Of a stretch of 38,915 nucleotides of DNA, positions 21,612-30,439 are shown piece by piece. The position numbers and the translations under genes are program-made. Position 1 is the first letter of the stretch; every line of letters starts with the position of its first letter. The stretch comes from Actinomycetes bacterium. GTDB lineage: Bacteria; Actinomycetota; Actinomycetes; Streptosporangiales; Streptosporangiaceae. Location of the stretch: positions 1 to 38,915 of the forward strand of contig JAJYUU010000030.1 of assembly GCA_021792405.1 (NCBI GenBank), given 5' to 3'. The notes beneath the pieces were generated by a model. The model saw only the letters and a list, made by a program, of their open reading frames with translations, was not told the DNA's origin and made no database searches.

Positions 21612-23816
21612 TCACACCATCTGGTTCTTGCCCTGCATTTCCGGGGGCTCGGGCGGGCTGGCACCCCGGACCATGCCGCCGATCTGTTCCAGCCTCGCCG
21701 GGCTAGCGAAGATGCTGAGCACGTCGCCATCGCGCAGAATGGTGCCGCCCTCGGCCGGGATGCTTTCCTGACCCCGCTGGATACTGACGATGACGCACTC
21801 AGGCGGCAGTCCAGAGTCTCGGATAGGGCGTCCGGCGAGCGGCGATCCGCTCCCCACTGTCTCCTCGATCGCTACCGCATAGGGGCGGAGCGAGGTGAAC
21901 CGTCGCGCACTGGCCCCTATCGCCTGCTGGAAGCCGCGTACCAGGTCACTGACGGACAGGATGCCCACGACTTTACGCGCGCCGCTCGTCACGGTCAGCC
22001 ATTGCCCGCCAGCGTGAAGGAGGGCGTCGAGGCCAACGTCTAGATTCGCCGACGACGCCACCGTGGCCGTGGTTGCATCAGCGAAAGCGCCGACCCTGGC
22101 GTCGGCCGCCTGCTCGGCCAGTCGTTGCGTCTCGACGGTACCGAGGTAGCTGCCTCGTGAGTCGACCACAGGGGCCCCAGGCAGGTCCTGTTCACGCAGC
22201 ATGTCCAGCGCCTCGGCGCGAGAAGTCTGCTCGTCGAGGACGACCTGTGGCTTGCGCATCACGCCCGAGACCTTGACCGCGGACAGCGATGGCATGCCCG
22301 CCTCGATCCGGCTGGAGGCCGCGTCGGCCTTGCTGCGCAACTGCGAGCGGTAGATGCTGTCGTCGGCGTGCTCGACGATGAACCATGACACAGCGACGGC
22401 GGCCATAGCGGGCCCGAGCAGCGCGATGCTCCCGGTCATTTGCGCCACCATCAGCATCACCGCCAGCGGTGCCCGGGAGATGCCGCCGAACATGGCCATC
22501 ATCCCGACCACGACGAACGGGGCAGGATTGTGCCCCACGTCTGGCGCGATCGGTTCGAGCAGGCGCCAGACGGCGAGGCCGGCGAACGCGCCGATGACCA
22601 TGCCTGGCCCGAACACTCCACCGGAACCGCCGGTGCCGATCGACAGGGCGGTGGCTACGATGCGGGCCAGCGGCAGCACCAGGATGACGTACAGCGGGAC
22701 ATGCAGTAGTTCGTTTGAAAGTCCCTGCTGAACCCAACCGTAGCCGGTGCCGAGCACCTCCGGGAGCCACAGGGCGAGCAGGCCAACGAGCGCTGCGCCG
22801 AGCGCGGGACGCAGCTTTCGGGTGAACGGCAGCCGCACGCTCAGTGCCACCACTCCGTAGAACACCTTCGAGTAGAGCAGGCCGATCCCTCCGGCTAGCA
22901 ACCCGATGATCGCAAACCAGAGCAACTGGATCGGGTGGTCGAAGTGGTAACCGGGGACGGCGAACAGCGGATGGTAGCCGTAAACGCCGCCGAAGATCGC
23001 ATACGCGATGATTGATGCGCAGGTTCCCGGCAGCAGCGCGGAGAACTCGAAGTCGTCTCGGTAGACGATGTCGGCGGCCAGCACGGCCCCGCCCAGCGGG
23101 GCGCTGAAGATCGCGCCGATGCCCGACCCGATACCGACCGACACGGCAATCCGCCCGTCTTCGGGGGACAGGTCAAGCACGCGGGCAAGGAACGAGCCGA
23201 ACCCAGCACTGATCTGCGCGGTCGGTCCCTCACGGCCGCCAGATCCACCCGATCCGATGGTGAGGGCAGAGGCGACTATCTTCACCACCACAGCCCGCAG
23301 GCGGATGCCGCGGGGATTCTTGTGGACAGCGTCGATCGCGGCGTCGGTTCCATGTCCCTCGGCCTCAGGCGCCCAGGTGAATACGATGAACCCGGCCAAT
23401 AGCCCGCCGAGAATCACCACGAGCGGGATCGCCCATGGCCGGACGTAGTGGCCCGTCCCGCCGCCGCCGCCCTCGCCGGCTGGCAGCGGCGGCGAATAGC
23501 CCGCCAGCAGGCCGAGGAACAGGTGCGTGGCCTCTGTCAGTGCCGCGTAGAACACGACGGCCCCGCAGCCGGCGATCACCCCGATCACCGAGGCGAGGAT
23601 CAGCCACTTCGGCAGGTAGGACAGCGAGTTGATCCAGGAACCGACAGCGCTGAGAGCCTTCCGCAAGAAGGACCGGGCGACTCCGGCCAGACGTGCCGTT
23701 GCGCCGCCAGATGAGTGCGTGTGCGCTGACGAATCCCCGGAGGCCGGGGAGTGGAGCCGATCCGCGCTGGAGTCGTTGTCTCCTCCCGAGCTCCCGGCCG
23801 GGCCGCCAACGCTCAT
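21612..23816 (-). CDS. CLC-family chloride channel/antiporter with CBS and RCK-C-like domains
   Basis: This is a 734-residue protein with three parts. Residues 1-65 are a Ser/Gly-rich soluble tail. Residues 70-490 are the CLC membrane domain, with the signature GSGGSGGREGPTAQ whose Glu196 is the gating glutamate, and GTGGSGGVFGPGM forming the second anion-binding loop. Residues about 510-640 are a CBS pair (VSGVMRKPQVVLDE; VVGILSVSDLVRGF). Residues about 645-715 resemble a TrkA-C/RCK-C domain (GRPIRDSGLPPECVIVSIQRG, then GGTILRDGDVLSIFA). The retained gating Glu suggests Cl-/H+ exchange or a gated channel. CBS and RCK-C domains suggest control by nucleotides. It is transcribed alone, and there is no strong RBS before the ATG at 23816. 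Confidence 0.9.
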   Translation of the reverse strand: MSVGGPAGSSGGDNDSSADRLHSPASGDSSAHTHSSGGATARLAGVARSFLRKALSAVGSWINSLSYLPKWLILASVIGVIAGCGAVVFYAALTEATHLFLGLLAGYSPPLPAGEGGGGGTGHYVRPWAIPLVVILGGLLAGFIVFTWAPEAEGHGTDAAIDAVHKNPRGIRLRAVVVKIVASALTIGSGGSGGREGPTAQISAGFGSFLARVLDLSPEDGRIAVSVGIGSGIGAIFSAPLGGAVLAADIVYRDDFEFSALLPGTCASIIAYAIFGGVYGYHPLFAVPGYHFDHPIQLLWFAIIGLLAGGIGLLYSKVFYGVVALSVRLPFTRKLRPALGAALVGLLALWLPEVLGTGYGWVQQGLSNELLHVPLYVILVLPLARIVATALSIGTGGSGGVFGPGMVIGAFAGLAVWRLLEPIAPDVGHNPAPFVVVGMMAMFGGISRAPLAVMLMVAQMTGSIALLGPAMAAVAVSWFIVEHADDSIYRSQLRSKADAASSRIEAGMPSLSAVKVSGVMRKPQVVLDEQTSRAEALDMLREQDLPGAPVVDSRGSYLGTVETQRLAEQAADARVGAFADATTATVASSANLDVGLDALLHAGGQWLTVTSGARKVVGILSVSDLVRGFQQAIGASARRFTSLRPYAVAIEETVGSGSPLAGRPIRDSGLPPECVIVSIQRGQESIPAEGGTILRDGDVLSIFASPARLEQIGGMVRGASPPEPPEMQGKNQMV

Positions 23817-23964
23817 CTACCCGTGAATTCGGGACGGCAGCAGCCTCCGCTCTCCGCTCGCCCGGCGCTGGCGGAAGCCCAGCGGTCCAGCCTGAACATG
23901 GCTGCCAAAAACACGTGCATAGTCGCAGTATTGCATCTGCCAGGAATCAGCCTTTATCCGAGTA

Positions 23965-23982
23965 CTCGGCTAGCTGGCCGAG
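23965..23982 (-). terminator. Possible terminator of the five-gene operon
   Basis: A 6-bp stem (23965-23970 with 23977-23982) has a 6-nt loop, about 90 bp past the last operon gene (stop at 24071) on the minus strand. The rest of the 254-bp gap 23817-24070 shows nothing I can identify. Confidence 0.3.
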
Positions 23983-24070
23983 GGTCGGCGCGGCCGACAC
24001 TGACACCTGGCGTCCAGGCAACCACGCTCAACCGCCGTAGCCACACGGGTGCAGCTGGCGCGGTGTCATG

Positions 24071-25351
24071 TCACGGCGAACAGGAGACGGCATGGCCTGC
24101 CATGACCCTGACGTCGCCGGTGCCGCCGTCGAGCGCGGCAAGCCATTCGCTGGCCGGGGGATACCCGGCAGTGACGGCCGCGACCGGGCAGCCGACCACC
24201 ATCGGCACGCCGAGGCTGCGGGCGACCGTGGCGAGATGCGAGCTGGCCGGGCCAGCCGCCGAGATGACGCCCCGCGCCGCGAACAGCAGCGGCGCGTAGG
24301 CCGCCAGCGGGCGGTCGATCAGCAGCACCGCATCGCGGCAATCCGGCGTGGCCGGCTCGTGCGGACGGCAGGCGACAAGCCGTCCCGCCGTGGCTCCCGG
24401 CGCGGCGGCGATCGCCGGCACCGGCCGGCCGCTGGCCCGTATCGCCTCGGCGAGCGCCAGCACGGACGCATGCGGGGCTGGCCGGGGATGCGCGCCCGGC
24501 GGTCCGGCCGCCACGGCGTCCGGCGAGTCGTCCGGTGCGGCGGGGGAGCGCGGCCGCTCCCGCAGCGACTGCAGCAGCCATATCTCGCCCTGCCAGAGTG
24601 CCCACTCGATCAGGTCATCGCCGAGTACCCGGCAGACGCCCATGGCCAGCTCGGCAACCGCGCGCGCGTGCTCAGCGCCGATCAGCGATACCAGCCCGTT
24701 CCCGCCGGTAAGGGCGATAGCACCACCGCGGAAGCGGGCCGTGGCGCCGTCCGCCGCGCCGGCCAGCAGCGCGCCGGGATGGCCGGCCAGGCCTTCGACC
24801 GTGACCTCGATGTCCCCGTCCGGCTGCGTCGTGACCCTGGCAGTCCCGCCGGCCACCGGGCTGATCTCCGGCTGCAGCAGGACGGCGAGCTCGGCCGCCT
24901 CGAGCGGCAGCCCGCACGAGTCAAGCCGCCGCAGCGGATCGGGCGCCAGCACGGACGCCAGGCAGCTGCGCACGGCTGCGGCGACATCGGCCGGGCCGAC
25001 CTCCGCCACCGAAGAGAAGGCCCCGGACCAGCGCGGGTCTGCCTCAAGCGGACTGGACGAGCGGACGATCACCCGCCCGCGAAGGCGTGTCACCGCCGTT
25101 TCGAGCTCGCCGGCCAGGGCCGGCTCGAGCGGGTAGCCCAGCACCGCCCTGCGCCCCGCTGCGACGCCGTCCGCCCGGATCGCCGCCACGCCCGCGCCGA
25201 TCGCCGGCCGGCCGGCGGCCACCGGAAGCACCCAGCCGGGCAGGACCCTGAACCCGGCCAGGAGCGCCGACGACAGCCGGGCGGCCTTGGCGCCGGCGAT
25301 GACCGGCGGCGGGCCAGAGGTCAGCGGAACCAGCCACCGGAAGCCGCTCAC
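24071..25351 (-). CDS. Minimal PEP-synthase/pyruvate-phosphate-dikinase-like protein
   Basis: This is a 426-residue protein of the dikinase family. The N-terminal ATP-grasp domain spans about 1-285. It has the nucleotide-binding Lys in VIAGAKAARLSSALLAGF, the Arg in RVIVRSSSPLEADPRWSGAF, and the closing strand DLIEWALWQGEIWLLQSLRE. The C-terminal swivelling phosphohistidine domain spans about 330-426 and has its catalytic His in GVISAAGPASSHLATVARSL. There is no room for the large acceptor-binding domain of PEP synthase, PPDK or rifampin phosphotransferase. The GTG start at 25351 lies 16 bp after the M24 gene, so it is the last gene of the operon. The acceptor is unknown; it could phosphorylate a pathway intermediate or partner with another protein. 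Confidence 0.75.
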   Translation of the reverse strand: MSGFRWLVPLTSGPPPVIAGAKAARLSSALLAGFRVLPGWVLPVAAGRPAIGAGVAAIRADGVAAGRRAVLGYPLEPALAGELETAVTRLRGRVIVRSSSPLEADPRWSGAFSSVAEVGPADVAAAVRSCLASVLAPDPLRRLDSCGLPLEAAELAVLLQPEISPVAGGTARVTTQPDGDIEVTVEGLAGHPGALLAGAADGATARFRGGAIALTGGNGLVSLIGAEHARAVAELAMGVCRVLGDDLIEWALWQGEIWLLQSLRERPRSPAAPDDSPDAVAAGPPGAHPRPAPHASVLALAEAIRASGRPVPAIAAAPGATAGRLVACRPHEPATPDCRDAVLLIDRPLAAYAPLLFAARGVISAAGPASSHLATVARSLGVPMVVGCPVAAVTAGYPPASEWLAALDGGTGDVRVMAGHAVSCSP

Positions 25352-25367
25352 CCGGCAGCAACCGGTC

Positions 25368-26606
25368 TCATCCGGTCACGATGATCTGATCGGAGGCATA
25401 GGAGGATAGCAGCTCATGGCCATCGTCGGTGACCAGGAGCATCTCCTCGAGGCGGACGCCGAACTCGTGCACCTTGCCGTGCTGGGTCTCCAGCGCGAAG
25501 ACCATGCCCGGCCGGATCTCCTCGGGGTAGTCCAGCGACCAGATCCGGGAGATGACCGGGCGGTCGTACTGGGCCAGGCCGAGCCCGTGCCCCCACAAGT
25601 TGGCAGCGGCCTGGTCCTCTTCCTCATACCCCCAGGCTTCCATCGCCGACGGCCACTTGCTCGCGATGTCCGCCGTGGTGACACCGGGGCGCACCACCTC
25701 GATCGCGTCCCACAGCCACTTGTGCGCGGTCTGGTAATAGCGCTTCATCTCGTCCGTCGGCTGGCCACCCGCGCAGTACGTTCGGTAGACGCATGACTTG
25801 AAGCCATTCCAGGTGAGCGCGGCCAGGTCGATGATCACGAGCTCGCCCGGCCGGATGATGCGATCGGAGAAGTTGCGCCAGTTCGGCCACGCATTCGGGC
25901 CGGAGGACACGATGATGTCCTCCACGTCCTCCATGCCGGGAATGTTGTAGAGATACTCGAACCCGAACGCGGCCACCTCGTTCTCGGTCAGGCCGGGTCG
26001 CAGGAACTGGGTGAACTCGTAGTGCAGCGAGTCACAGATCGCGCCGACGATCCTGGCCGCCTTCTGCTCGTCCGGGCTCTTGATGGCGCGCGCCTCCATC
26101 ATCGGGGACATCCCGTCGGTCCAGCTCACCCCGGCCCGCTCGAATGCGCGCAGCATGTTGATATCGATGAAATCGACGCCGAGCGGCTTGTCCCGGACGC
26201 CGGCATCCTCCAGGTCGCCGATGAGCGCCGTGACGAACTTGGTCACCTGGGCTTGCGAGGCGGGCCCGGCCGCTCCCTTGATCCAGGCGTAGGAGTGCCG
26301 CACGTTCTGCGGCGGAATCCACGGGTTATGAACCTTGAGGTGGATGCCGATGTCGCCCTGCTCGTAGACGATCGGCTCCTTGCCCTCGCAGAGCACTACG
26401 TATCGCAGTCCCGGCTTCAGCCGGTTCCAGCCCGGCGTGTAGGTCGATGACACATAGCGCATGTTCTCGTCGTACATCAGGAGCAGGGCGCCCAGGCCGT
26501 GCCGGGCCATGGCCTCCCGTGCCCGGCGCAGCCGCCATTCGCGGACGGCCTGCCAGTTGATGCCTTCCTTCCAGTCCGTGCTCAAGCCACCGAAGGCTTC
26601 TCTCAT
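25368..26606 (-). CDS. M24 peptidase-fold protein lacking one metal-binding Asp
   Basis: This is a 412-residue creatinase/aminopeptidase-P ('pita-bread') fold protein. The ATG at 26606 has AAGGA five bases upstream. The N-terminal domain has AMARHGLGALLLMYDENMRYVS. In the catalytic domain Asp260 (VIIDLAALTWNG), His340 (LWGHGLGLAQYDRP), Glu373 (FALETQHG) and Glu387 (GVRLEEMLLVT) align with metal ligands. The second Asp of the usual D-x(10-11)-D pair is replaced by Cys272 in GFKSCVYRTYCAG, and the HE after GHGxG is Y-D. I have seen similar GYRTCYYRT forms in related M24 proteins, so this may be a subfamily trait. It might be a C-N lyase or amidinohydrolase-like enzyme rather than a peptidase. 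Confidence 0.82.
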   Translation of the reverse strand: MREAFGGLSTDWKEGINWQAVREWRLRRAREAMARHGLGALLLMYDENMRYVSSTYTPGWNRLKPGLRYVVLCEGKEPIVYEQGDIGIHLKVHNPWIPPQNVRHSYAWIKGAAGPASQAQVTKFVTALIGDLEDAGVRDKPLGVDFIDINMLRAFERAGVSWTDGMSPMMEARAIKSPDEQKAARIVGAICDSLHYEFTQFLRPGLTENEVAAFGFEYLYNIPGMEDVEDIIVSSGPNAWPNWRNFSDRIIRPGELVIIDLAALTWNGFKSCVYRTYCAGGQPTDEMKRYYQTAHKWLWDAIEVVRPGVTTADIASKWPSAMEAWGYEEEDQAAANLWGHGLGLAQYDRPVISRIWSLDYPEEIRPGMVFALETQHGKVHEFGVRLEEMLLVTDDGHELLSSYASDQIIVTG

Positions 26607-26663
26607 CGACTTCCTTCCAGGGGTAGCGGCTGAGCCGGCCAGGCGGAGCCGGATCCGTGCGTG

Positions 26664-28439
26664 TCAGCCGGGCGGGATGACGGGCACCAGGAGGTAGGGT
26701 CTGCGGTCGGGAGCGGCCCAGAGGGTCTGCGTGCTGCCCGCGAGCGCGGGCGGCCGGTCCACCGGGTCATCGTGCAGGAAGGGCCCGCACCCGGTCATCT
26801 CGTTGACGAACGAGCCAAGCCGGGGGGCACCAGGATGCCGCCTGGCGTAGTCGCGGCCGCGGACCGTGAGCGCCAGCCGGTAGTCCGCGGGAACGACGAT
26901 GCTGGTCGGCCAGATTTCCACATCGGCACGGTATATCTCGCCGGGAACCAGTGGCTGGATCTCGGTATGCGCATGGTAGGGGCGGTACTGCGTGCTCAGG
27001 GTCTCGTCGAGCGTGCGGTGCGACATGCGCAGCCAGCCCTGCGCTACCGGCGTATGGGGGTCGATGGCGCCGGGAAAGGTGACCTCGCCGCCGTCCGGCC
27101 GCAGCAGCCGCAGGACCAGGAACAGGTCCGCATCGTCGGCGGATGAGGAGACGAACAGCCGCGCGGCGACCGGCCCGGTGATCTCGGCCTCGTCGTCAAA
27201 CGGCGGCGTGCGGAAGGTCAGGCCCTCGCCGCCGGCCTGATAGGAGGCTGACTGAAGGCCCCGGTCGCCGGGCTCGGCCCAGGCCAGTTCCAGCGCGTCC
27301 GGCTTCAGCCACAGCTTCCGCCAGCGAGTCCTGGCCAGCGGCCACTCCTGCTCCGGTCGCTGGACGAAGCCATCGAGCGTGCGCACCTGCAGTTGCACCG
27401 GCGGCTGCTGCCGCCAGCGGCTGTCGTCGCCGTGCAGGAAGCAGGCGAAGAAGCGCTTCTGCAGGTCCACGCCATAGTCGGTGTAGAAGTGCGTCCAGTG
27501 CTCCAGGCCGTGCACCTCCAGCCACTTGCGCGGCGAGGCAGCGCGGCAGAACCCCTCGAAGTTGCCGCGGGTATGCAGGCCCTGGCCGCCCCAGTTGGCG
27601 GCGGACAGGAACGGCACGGTGATCTGGCCGAAGTCGGCGGAGCGGATCCGGTGGAATTCGTCATCGAGCGGGTGCTCGCGGATCTGCTCGCCGAACGGCA
27701 CGCGGCTGGCCGCCAGTTCGGCCTCGCTCAGCGTCTGCGGCCCGGCGACGGGCTCGCCGGTGCTGCGGCTGGTCGGCCCGCGCTCACCGACTCCATGCTG
27801 GACGGGCAGGACCTGCTTGCGGTACCAGTTTTCCCAGAACGTGCAGAGGATGCCGCCGTGGTGCGTGCCATCCCGGTAGAAGTCGGACGCGCCTTCCCAG
27901 ATGCACATCGCGGCGAGATGCGGCGGCTGGAGCGAGGCGACGTGCCAGGCGTTCATCGCGTAATAGGAGATCCCGTTCAGGCCGACTTTGCCGGTGCTCC
28001 ATGGCTGCGCCGCCGCCCACTCGATGCACTCGTAGAGGTCGCGAGTTTCCCGTGCCGAGTAGGGATCGAGCAGGCCCGGTGACCGTCCGGCGCCGCGGGA
28101 GTCCACCCGCACGCAGGCGTAGCCGTCCGGGACCCACTTCTCCGGGTCGGCAACCTCCCAGTTCTGGTAGTCGCCGCTCGATCCGCGCGTCACGTCGGGG
28201 TGCGCGCCGACCATCAGCTCCCACTGGTCGGGATAGCCGTCCTGGAAGGCCAGGCCCTTGGCATAAGGCCCGTAGCTGAGCAGCACGGGCCACTGGCCCG
28301 GCCCCGACGGCCGGAACACGTCGGCTCTCAGCACGGCGCCGTCGTCCATGGTCACCGGAACGTCCCACTCGGCCAGCATCACCCCGCCGGGCAGCCGGAC
28401 CTGCGCGACGCTGCCGGGCCGGGCCGGGTCCGCTGTCAT
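26664..28439 (-). CDS. CocE/NonD-family hydrolase (X-Pro dipeptidyl-peptidase S15-like)
   Basis: This is a 591-residue serine hydrolase. The ATG at 28439 has GGGAG seven bases upstream. The N-terminal strand TMDDGAVLRADVFRPSG, the PVLLSYGPYAKG strand, and GYACVRVDSRGAGRSPG are standard for the CocE family. Ser158 in KVGLNGISYYAMNAW is the nucleophile. LEVHGLEHWTHFYTDYGVD carries the likely His. The C-terminal jelly-roll domain (about 350-590) includes LFVSSSADDADLFLVLRLLR and the GEIYRADVEIWPTSIVVPAD segment. The family hydrolyses esters and amides, including cocaine, beta-lactam side-chain esters and X-Pro peptides. In this operon it would cleave an ester or amide in the unknown substrate. 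Confidence 0.87.
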   Translation of the reverse strand: MTADPARPGSVAQVRLPGGVMLAEWDVPVTMDDGAVLRADVFRPSGPGQWPVLLSYGPYAKGLAFQDGYPDQWELMVGAHPDVTRGSSGDYQNWEVADPEKWVPDGYACVRVDSRGAGRSPGLLDPYSARETRDLYECIEWAAAQPWSTGKVGLNGISYYAMNAWHVASLQPPHLAAMCIWEGASDFYRDGTHHGGILCTFWENWYRKQVLPVQHGVGERGPTSRSTGEPVAGPQTLSEAELAASRVPFGEQIREHPLDDEFHRIRSADFGQITVPFLSAANWGGQGLHTRGNFEGFCRAASPRKWLEVHGLEHWTHFYTDYGVDLQKRFFACFLHGDDSRWRQQPPVQLQVRTLDGFVQRPEQEWPLARTRWRKLWLKPDALELAWAEPGDRGLQSASYQAGGEGLTFRTPPFDDEAEITGPVAARLFVSSSADDADLFLVLRLLRPDGGEVTFPGAIDPHTPVAQGWLRMSHRTLDETLSTQYRPYHAHTEIQPLVPGEIYRADVEIWPTSIVVPADYRLALTVRGRDYARRHPGAPRLGSFVNEMTGCGPFLHDDPVDRPPALAGSTQTLWAAPDRRPYLLVPVIPPG

Positions 28440-28456
28440 CTGCCCTCTCCCTTGCG

Positions 28457-29455
28457 TCAGGCCGGAAGGCCAAGGCCGAACAGCCGGCTGGCGTTGCGCC
28501 CGGCGATGCCAGCCAGGTCCGCTTCGCCAAGGCCGGCGCCAGCCGCCTGCTCCCGAACCGGTCCCGCGGCCATGTCGAACGGGAAGTCGGTGCCGAAGAG
28601 CACGCGGTCCGCCCCGGCCATGCTGACCAGGAACGCGAGCGGGGCAGGCGCGTGGGTGACCGAGTCGTACCAGAACCTGCGCAGGTACTGTGAGGGCGGC
28701 CGCAGGCAGCCACGCGACTCGGGCCGAACCTGGTAGCCGTGGTCCAGCCGGCCGATCTGGTACGGGAGATAGCCGCCGCCGTGCATCAGGACCAGGCGCA
28801 GGCCGGGCAGTTCGTCCAGCAGCCCGCTGAAGATCAGGCGAGCCGCGCCCACGGTGGTCGCCAGCGGGTTGCCGACCAGGTTCGTCAGGTAGAAATCCGC
28901 CAGGCCCGGTCGCTGTCCCACGTAATAGGGATGGAGGATCAGCGGGACCCCGAGTCCGGCCGCCGCGGCGAGCACCGGGCGCACCGCGGGATCGTCCAGC
29001 GGGGTGTCCCCGACGTCCGGGCCGATCTCCGCCCCGCGCATGCCAAGGCTGGTCACCGCGCGAGTCAGCTCCGCGACCGCGGCAGCGGGCGCCTGCATCG
29101 GCAGCGTCGCGAGCGCGATCAGCCGGCCGCCCGAGCCGGCCGCCATCGCGGCGAGGAAGTCATTGGCTGCCCGGCAGAACTCGACGGCCTCCGCGCCAGG
29201 TGCCCAGTACATGAACAGCGTCGGGGCAATCGAGATCAGCGCATGGCTGATGCCGCGCTCGTCCATCGATTGCAGCCGCGCGGCCACGTCGAAATAGGCG
29301 GCCGGAACCGGGTAACGGAATCCCTGCCTGTGCACGAGCCAGTCCTGCCCGCCCTGGTGGTCTATCGTCAGCCCATCGAAGCCGGCCCCGCGCCGGGCGT
29401 CGGCGATCACTTGCGCAGGCACGACGTGCGTGTGCACGTCAACGGTCAGCCTCAT
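28457..29455 (-). CDS. Amidohydrolase-2 family protein (ACMSD-like decarboxylase/hydrolase)
   Basis: The start ATG at 29455 overlaps the stop of the dehydrogenase gene by four bases (29452-29455); longer frames upstream are rejected. The 332-residue protein begins with the metal-binding VDVHTHVVP (His8 and His10). Later it has ISIAPTLFMYWAP, a metal-ligand His in LILHPYYVGQ, LVLMHGGGYLPYQIGRLDHG and the catalytic Asp in VLFGTDFPFD. This pattern belongs to the ACMSD group, whose members decarboxylate or hydrolyse aromatic-ring-cleavage acids. The EAVEFCRAANDFLA segment supports that group. The substrate is unknown, and so is whether it decarboxylates or hydrolyses. It is 17 bp upstream of the CocE-like gene. 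Confidence 0.85.
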   Translation of the reverse strand: MRLTVDVHTHVVPAQVIADARRGAGFDGLTIDHQGGQDWLVHRQGFRYPVPAAYFDVAARLQSMDERGISHALISIAPTLFMYWAPGAEAVEFCRAANDFLAAMAAGSGGRLIALATLPMQAPAAAVAELTRAVTSLGMRGAEIGPDVGDTPLDDPAVRPVLAAAAGLGVPLILHPYYVGQRPGLADFYLTNLVGNPLATTVGAARLIFSGLLDELPGLRLVLMHGGGYLPYQIGRLDHGYQVRPESRGCLRPPSQYLRRFWYDSVTHAPAPLAFLVSMAGADRVLFGTDFPFDMAAGPVREQAAGAGLGEADLAGIAGRNASRLFGLGLPA

Positions 29456-30342
29456 CCGGCCGCCAGGCCAGCCTGCTGACGGATGATCGCGTGAACGCAG
29501 GCCGTGTCCTCGTCCCCGCGGCCCTGCGCGAGAGCGGCCTGGTAGAACGCTGTCGCGAGGGTGAACAGCGGCACCGGGGAGCCGGCCTGGCGCGCGAATG
29601 CGGTAATCAGGTCGATGTCCTTGGCGAACAGGCCGGTGCGCATGCCCGGTCCGGCATAGCACCGCGCGGCCATCGCCGGGCCCCGTACCTGGAGCATCCT
29701 GGAACTGCCCGCGCCATCACCGACCGCGGTCAGCACGGTCTGCGGATCCAGGCCGGCGGCCTCGGCCAGCACCAGGGCCTCCGCCGCCGCGACGTTGTGG
29801 ATCGTCACCAGGAGGTTGGCGATCATCTTGACCTTAGTGCCGTTGCCGAACTCGCCGACGTCATGCTGGCTGCGGGTGATCGCGCGCAGCATCCCGGCCG
29901 CCTTGTCCTTGCCAGGCTGCGCGCCGCTGAGATAGGCCACCAGGTCCCTGCTGCGTGCCTGCGCGCCGGTACCGCTCAGCGTGCAGTCCAGCAAGTAAGC
30001 GCCGTGATCCGCGAGCGCCAGGCGGGCCTCCTCCTTGACCTCCAGCGGCAGCGTGCTGGTCTCGACGACGGTCAGGCCGGGCGTGGCGGCGGCGGCGAGA
30101 CCGGCCGGGCCCAGCGTGACGTCCAGCAATGCCTGGCCGCTCGGCAGCGACGTCACCACGATGTCGGCCATCGCGGCCAGCTCGGCCGGACTGCTGACGC
30201 AGGCGCCGCCGCTGGCGCGGTGCGCGTCCAGGCGGGCCGGGTCGATGTCGTACCCGGCCACTGTCCAGCCGGCGGCCAGCAGGTGGCCGCTCATGGCCGA
30301 GCCCATCACGCCGAGCCCGGCGAAGCCCGCCACCCCGGTCAC
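29452..30342 (-). CDS. NAD(P)-dependent beta-hydroxyacid dehydrogenase (HIBADH family)
   Basis: This is a 296-residue enzyme and the first gene of the operon. The Rossmann motif GFAGLGVMGSAM is at residues 6-17. The substrate loop is near DCTLSGTGAQA, where many family members have a D-A-P-V-S-G sequence, so this loop is atypical. The catalytic Lys172 and Asn176 are in GNGTKVKMIANLL. The C-terminal helical domain has KDIDLITAFARQAGSPVP. The family oxidises 3-hydroxyisobutyrate, tartronate semialdehyde and related beta-hydroxyacids, or works as an imine reductase. The start is GTG at 30342, with another GTG four codons later; neither has a clear RBS. It is divergent from the alcohol dehydrogenase at 30440. 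Confidence 0.85.
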   Translation of the reverse strand: MTGVAGFAGLGVMGSAMSGHLLAAGWTVAGYDIDPARLDAHRASGGACVSSPAELAAMADIVVTSLPSGQALLDVTLGPAGLAAAATPGLTVVETSTLPLEVKEEARLALADHGAYLLDCTLSGTGAQARSRDLVAYLSGAQPGKDKAAGMLRAITRSQHDVGEFGNGTKVKMIANLLVTIHNVAAAEALVLAEAAGLDPQTVLTAVGDGAGSSRMLQVRGPAMAARCYAGPGMRTGLFAKDIDLITAFARQAGSPVPLFTLATAFYQAALAQGRGDEDTACVHAIIRQQAGLAAG

Positions 30343-30396
30343 TCGCCGGCCGCTTCCGCCACTCTCGCCTCCGCACGCGCGATCAGATCACCTGAA

Positions 30397-30417
30397 CACT
30401 TCATAGCACCGGAAGTG
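30397..30417. promoter_or_regulatory. Inverted repeat in the divergent promoter region of the catabolic locus
   Basis: CACTTC-N9-GAAGTG lies in the 97 bp between the divergent starts at 30342 and 30440. The half-sites are centred 15 bp apart. It is a candidate operator able to control both the five-gene operon and the alcohol dehydrogenase. No regulator gene is next to it. Confidence 0.45.
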
Positions 30418-30439
30418 CCCACAGTGAAACAATTGCCCG

